NCBI GenBank assembly: GCA_964035545.1
Contig: OZ037768.1
Span: 3,585,501 to 3,649,500 of the forward strand
Length of the DNA: 64,000 bases
Direction of reading: 5' to 3'
DNA from: Bugula neritina
Lineage: Eukaryota; Bryozoa; Gymnolaemata; Cheilostomatida; Bugulidae
This document shows, in pieces, positions 61,201-64,000 of this stretch (the first letter of the stretch is position 1; every line of letters begins with the position of its first letter). The position numbers and the translations under genes are program-made. The notes under the pieces are model-generated. The model made no database searches and was not told the DNA's origin. It saw nothing but the letters and a program-made list of their open reading frames with translations.

Positions 61201-61368
61201 ATTATAGCTTCTTGTCAGAAACCAAGAGCAAGACTAGCTATCCATGTACAGCTTATGTAATGGTAGAAATAGATTCAGCCAATGTACTGATAATAAAGAA
61301 ACACCTTCAGATAGCTCTAGATCTAGCTCAGCCAATTTCTGTTGAATTAAACTACTGTGTTGAGCCAT
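36898..61368 (-). CDS. DIP2: Disco-interacting protein 2 homologue (DIP2)
   Basis: Thirty-three exons with consistent phases give 1,596 residues, against about 1,550-1,570 in vertebrates. Exons, 5' to 3': 61305-61368, 60677-60754, 57592-57735, 52273-52416, 51711-51929, 49719-49933, 49322-49379, 48930-49003, 48248-48466, 48039-48149, 47205-47435, 46986-47088, 46838-46902, 46509-46602, 45864-45983, 45295-45409, 44027-44166, 43669-43805, 43010-43087, 42362-42489, 42188-42272, 41848-42060, 41341-41388, 40078-40290, 39651-39953, 39371-39532, 38875-39005, 38500-38668, 38097-38267, 37858-37977, 37497-37746, 37264-37387, 36898-37162. The order is a DMAP1-binding N-terminus, then two fatty-acyl-AMP-ligase-like domains. 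Family members are tied to diacylglycerol balance in yeast and flies and to neuronal and FSTL1-related functions in vertebrates. The C-terminus reads PIYVAYNM as in human, plus four residues. The ATG lies in TTGGCAATGG. No sign of decay. Confidence 0.97.
41341..41388 (-). CDS. DIP2: DIP2 exon 23: 48-nt inter-domain exon without a known vertebrate match
   Basis: GTGGCT...GAACTT encodes VADDFVITRSVLRPEL, with a CAG acceptor and a perfect GTAAGT donor, phase 0 on both sides. It falls in the linker between the two adenylate-forming domains (after VLNLPQ and before PREDTPSDVGPS). Skipping it would keep frame, so it may be a cassette exon. Confidence 0.6.
41848..48466 (-). CDS. DIP2: DIP2 exons 9-22: first adenylate-forming (FAAL-like) domain
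   Basis: About residues 333-945. Recognisable blocks include LTYGKLY, RPGDKVALVYPN, CAFYGCVTAGLVPVP, VALTSEVCHK, IKGWPKL, YTTAKDGSVMGVTIT, PYSLMKTDPASW, KSRDMHW, VADGANPW, CPCASSAEALTVSLR, GRGVLSMQGLSYGV, RTGLIGFLGPGG, RRHNTDDIIATVLAVEP and DERICIVAEQRPDSSEEE. These follow the vertebrate order without gaps. In DIP2 proteins this domain lacks features of classic acyl-AMP ligases, and its catalysis is debated. Exons are 65-231 nt, with introns mostly of 100-1,100 nt. Confidence 0.95.
42521..42975 (+). repeat. 20-bp minisatellite in a DIP2 intron
   Basis: The unit TCTTCCTATAGTCTATACTA repeats about 22 times, with variants CCGATAG, TACCA and TACACTA arranged in blocks. It ends only about 35 bp from exon 43010-43087. 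On the minus (transcribed) strand the unit is purine-rich at its AGGAAGA part. Confidence 0.92.
44556..44595 (+). other. Perfect 15-bp hairpin in a DIP2 intron
   Basis: CAACTATACTAGCAT (44556-44570) is the exact reverse complement of ATGCTAGTATAGTTG (44581-44595), with a 10-nt loop. It lies in the intron between exons 45295-45409 and 44027-44166. Confidence 0.85.
51580..51705 (+). repeat. 29-bp tandem repeat next to a DIP2 exon
   Basis: About four copies of a unit containing CACCCCTAGAGTTGTCTTAC and ACTCCTTTA, ending a few bases from the donor of exon 51711-51929. Confidence 0.8.
52008..52092 (+). repeat. Short tandem repeat CCTGTATAGTTGAACATAGA
   Basis: Three copies of a roughly 33-bp unit containing CCTGTATAGTTGAA and GACAGGGATGACAC lie in the intron between exons 52273-52416 and 51711-51929. 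Confidence 0.75.
52273..61368 (-). CDS. DIP2: DIP2 exons 1-4: DMAP1-binding domain
   Basis: Exon 1 (61305-61368) is only 64 coding bases and ends LAELDLELSE, continuing in exon 2 as GDITQKGYDKKRARLLAEER. This matches the human LAELELELSEGDITQKGYEKKR block. Exon 3 is an Arg/Glu-rich linker and exon 4 holds the conserved TEAVLQAL and PMPSKR motifs. The domain covers about residues 1-125 and in the family binds DMAP1-type or tubulin partners. Introns of about 3 and 5.2 kb separate exons 2-3 and 3-4, and no other gene is seen inside them. A 25-bp minisatellite ends about 110 bp beyond the donor of exon 2. Confidence 0.93.
52676..52838 (+). mobile_element. MITE-like element with terminal inverted repeats, copy 2
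   Basis: TAGGAGCAGTAATAGAGAAA at the left is matched in inverted form by the right end (TCTCTCCATTACTGCACCTA); the imperfect terminal repeats span about 35 bp. Internal text (GATAGCCTAAGTT, AATCTAGAACACAGGCTTT) is shared with the copy at 21369-21510. It lies in the 5.2 kb DIP2 intron. Confidence 0.68.
52839..57591. other. Large DIP2 intron, no gene seen
   Basis: Rest of the intron between exons 57592-57735 and 52273-52416. It holds a 15/30-bp repeat of GTTATATCCACTGTATTATA words near 54735-54825 and no exon I can support on either strand. Confidence 0.5.
54735..54825 (+). repeat. 15-bp repeat TTATATCCACTGTGT/A
   Basis: About six copies of ATATCCACTGTATT or ATATCCACTGTGTT in tandem, inside the large DIP2 intron. 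Confidence 0.75.
57736..60676. other. DIP2 intron 2, no gene seen
   Basis: Intron between exons 60677-60754 and 57592-57735. Besides the minisatellite at 60225-60575 it holds poly-G runs near 59411 and 59518. Open frames here have no coding character. Confidence 0.5.
60225..60575 (+). repeat. 25-bp minisatellite ATGTATATAGTATATAGTAG plus AGGGG
   Basis: About 13 copies of the 25-bp unit, one with an extra TATATAG and one with GGGGG, and diverged flanks (GATGAGATGCAT). The 144-codon open frame on the minus strand is just this repeat translated. Confidence 0.93.
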
Positions 61369-62159
61369 TGCCAAGAACTAAGAGCTCCAACTCTGCTGGT
61401 GCAAGTATCAACACTGGTGTAGTCTATAGAAATGATGTTTCTCAACTCTCAAGATTGCCATCTGTCCTAAAACCAAAAAGTGATTGAAGTATAAGGTACT
61501 CCATAACATCGTGTAAGTAGCTTTAGAGCTAATCTCTACGATTTGGAGTAGAATTATCTACCAGGTGGCTAACATAAACATTGTGTTTAGCAAACCACAT
61601 TACACCCAGAAGTTATGCTGCGCATTATATTAATTAAATGGTGAACCATATTCAAACATATTCAAAGTTTCTTATACATAAAACACACCAAGTTGTACAA
61701 ATTAATCCACAGATGAAAGCAGTGTAGAATAAACTCTTAAGCCAATAAAAACAGCTCAAGTGTTCGGAAATTATATTTTCTTCATGAACATGAATGCCAA
61801 CAATACAGTCATAACAGCACAGTTTTCTGTTACTAGCATTTAATAGTAACTAGAGCTTGTTTAGTGTACCACAGTTCCAAACTACAATGCTGGGAATAAA
61901 CTTACTTTGACTTGAATTGTTCCACGTAAAAATCTGTTTATATAAAACTAACACAACTCAAATGACCAATTTTTACCCACCTTCAAGACTACAATCTATT
62001 CAACTAAAAAATAAAAGATGAAGTCTGAGACAAAAGTAAAAGTTCAAGATCTAACCTGAAAAGATTAGGCAAAGAAATTCTTATATTCTAACAGTATTTA
62101 GAAGGAAGGCAATACCCGCACTCATTCTAGTGGCAATGCTGATAGTAAAGAAACATAAG

Positions 62160-63420
62160 CCATAATCATAATACTATTAGGTATTTCAGTATAGAACTTA
62201 CTTTTGTTGAAAATGACACTCATACTGATATGCATTATCAAAAGGATTATGATAATCATACAAAAACTTATATTTATAATGAGTGTCTTACACTTTCACT
62301 GTGACTATCACTATAAGTTTAAGGGTAGTTGCAGTACAATGACCACCAGACCTATATCTGGAGCTAGTAATACCAAGAGTGGTAGCATGAGATTGAGATT
62401 ACACTTAATACGGATACCAGATATGTCTAAAACAGCAAAATACTATGACTATGAGCATGACCTAAAGCTTACACTAATTCTAACAGTAACTCATAATCAG
62501 TTATTCTAAGATTGATGTCAACACTAACAGTAACTGAAATGTATGACTAGAAGTAAATCTAACTTAAACTTTAATTAACTAACAATTGAAGCAAAAAATA
62601 ATGATGACTATTTATTATAGTATTACTATCAATATTATATTTAGTCTTATATTTATTGTTCTATTATAATGAGTATGATAATAATAGCTATTCCTTATAG
62701 ATACACTTCTAGTTGTTATTATCATTATGATTATGATTACTATTGGTAATCATAATCATAACTGCCTAATACTTTTACTTTACTAATATTATTTATATTA
62801 ATAATAATTAAACTACATTAAATTACATTAACATCGAGTGATTAACATACATTTTGATTTTGAAAACTTTTTCATTGTGATTTTATATTCATATTGTTAT
62901 TCATAGTCCTACTACTAGTATTACTATTAGTATTAGTAGTACTACTACTAGACTAGTGAATAGTCACTGTCAGTGATAGTGATACTCATACTAATACTAT
63001 AGTAATACTGATACTGATGATAAGACTCATAATATTAATAATAATGATATTGAATTTGATATTAACATTCATGTTGATATTGTCCATGACGAGCACCAAG
63101 TCCAGCTCTAAGCTGAGCCTAAGAGTAAGAGTAAGTACTAAGTAGTATTACTATTACTATTAATATAACTACAAGTTAAAGCATTAAATTTAGTAATGTA
63201 TAGTATTAGTAACAGTAATACTTATACTATTACTAATACTTATACTAATATAATTTAAATTAACGTTATTAATAATATTTATATTATCAATACCATTAGC
63301 ATTATGATTATATTTATAATATTAATATTTAATAATAATTATTATTATCATTATGATTATCATTGTCAATCATATTCATTGTGATTATACTTATACTTAT
63401 AGTATTAGTTGTAGCCCTGG
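62160..63420. repeat. Drifting short-word simple-sequence tract, second copy
   Basis: The style is the same as at 28600-30060: related words such as ACTCATACTAATACTATAGT and TTATACTATTACTAATACTT change step by step. The short stretch 63860-64000 (TTTTACTTATACTTTTAGTT) continues the same pattern at the window edge. Confidence 0.5.
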
Positions 63421-63515
63421 ACAAATGAAGAAAATAGTAAAATATAATCAATAATTTTAAAATAGACTAAAATATGTTTTAAATGTTTTCGTCCTTGTTG
63501 AGCAGTTATTTACCG

Positions 63516-63696
63516 TGATTGCCATTGGATCAATTTCAAGTGGAAGTAAACCCATAGGCCATAACCTCATTTTACATTTGACTTTGTAACGGGAAATGAT
63601 TAGTTTATTAAACTGAAAGAAACGCACTTTTGACATTAGCGAGTCGACAACCTCAAGTTGTTCTTTATTACTGTTTCCGGAAAGAGTTGCGATCAT
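63516..63696 (-). CDS. Doubtful first exon of another minus-strand gene
   Basis: An ATG at 63696 opens a frame with mixed amino-acid composition (KVRFFQFNKLIISRYKVKC, then LLPLEIDPMAIT) up to a GTAAAT donor. The region is less AT-rich than its surroundings. I do not recognise it. It cannot be DIP2 exon 1, which is at 61305-61368. Confidence 0.22.
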
Positions 63697-64000
63697 TGTG
63701 ATTGTGCCAGCTTGTGCTTGAGCTTATACTTTCATTTTGTTCTCAATCTCAAACTTGGTACTTCAAACTCATTAAAAAAATGTGGAATGTGTGCAATTGA
63801 AATACTGAACGGATAATAGAAACGGCAGCACGTTATAGTTTATCATTTAGATTTGTAATTGTGTAGTTCAAATGCTTTTACTTATACTTTTAGTTTTAGT
63901 TTTACTTTTAATTTTATTATTTATAATTATAAAATTGAATTATTATATTTATAATTATATTAAATTTAATTTTTAAATTTAATATTTATTAATTTGAATT

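Larger units (their letters stand above)
61369..64000. other. Upstream region of DIP2 with simple-sequence tracts
   Basis: No certain gene. The first few hundred bases beyond the DIP2 ATG should hold its 5' leader and promoter, but no clear TATA box or CG-rich island is seen. From 62160 the sequence passes into drifting short-word repeats. Confidence 0.4.

Noticed and set aside
61212-61487. 91-codon plus-strand open frame
   Set aside because: It lies antisense over DIP2 exon 1, lacks an ATG start at its left edge and matches no family.
62204-62509. 101-codon plus-strand open frame
   Set aside because: Lies in drifting simple-sequence DNA; the residues follow the repeat words.

Overview
The window is nuclear DNA of an animal: AT-rich, with no bacterial-style operons and many short exons joined by GT-AG introns of about 100 nt to 5 kb. 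It holds two near-complete genes of animal families that I recognise at the residue level (MELK and DIP2) and three further spliced genes that I cannot name. Nothing fixes the phylum. The compact layout, the close protein match to vertebrate DIP2 and MELK, and the simple-sequence content would fit an early-branching invertebrate such as a sponge or cnidarian, but that is inference.

Layout from left to right. (1) About 1.5-10.8 kb, minus strand: a fragmentary gene of small exons with compatible phases, an acidic/Ser-rich then Lys-rich, probably nuclear protein; both ends are unresolved. (2) 10.8-17.9 kb: no gene seen, one tRNA-derived SINE copy. (3) 17.9-23.2 kb, plus strand: a six-exon gene for a disordered protein with several SH2-binding-type tyrosine motifs, probably a signalling docking protein. 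(4) 23.5-29.6 kb, minus strand, tail-to-tail with (3): a seven-exon gene for an SR/KRLG-type, low-complexity, probably nuclear protein. (5) 30.3-35.8 kb, plus strand, head-to-head with (4) across about 0.7 kb: MELK kinase, 13 coding exons, 676 codons. (6) 36.9-61.4 kb, minus strand, tail-to-tail with MELK: DIP2, 33 coding exons, 1,596 codons. (7) 61.4-64 kb: upstream DNA with simple-sequence arrays and one doubtful exon.

The neighbours show no evident shared pathway. The gene pairs alternate convergent and divergent, so the MELK/SR-protein pair probably shares a promoter region, while the two convergent pairs have closely spaced 3' ends. Points most worth a second look: MELK carries HCD instead of HRD in its catalytic loop while keeping its activation-loop threonine; a perfect 14-bp hairpin has the MELK stop codon in its loop; DIP2 has an extra 48-nt exon between its two adenylate-forming domains; the docking-protein mRNA has a bare start-stop (ATGTAG) just before its start codon; two large tracts consist of drifting short words.
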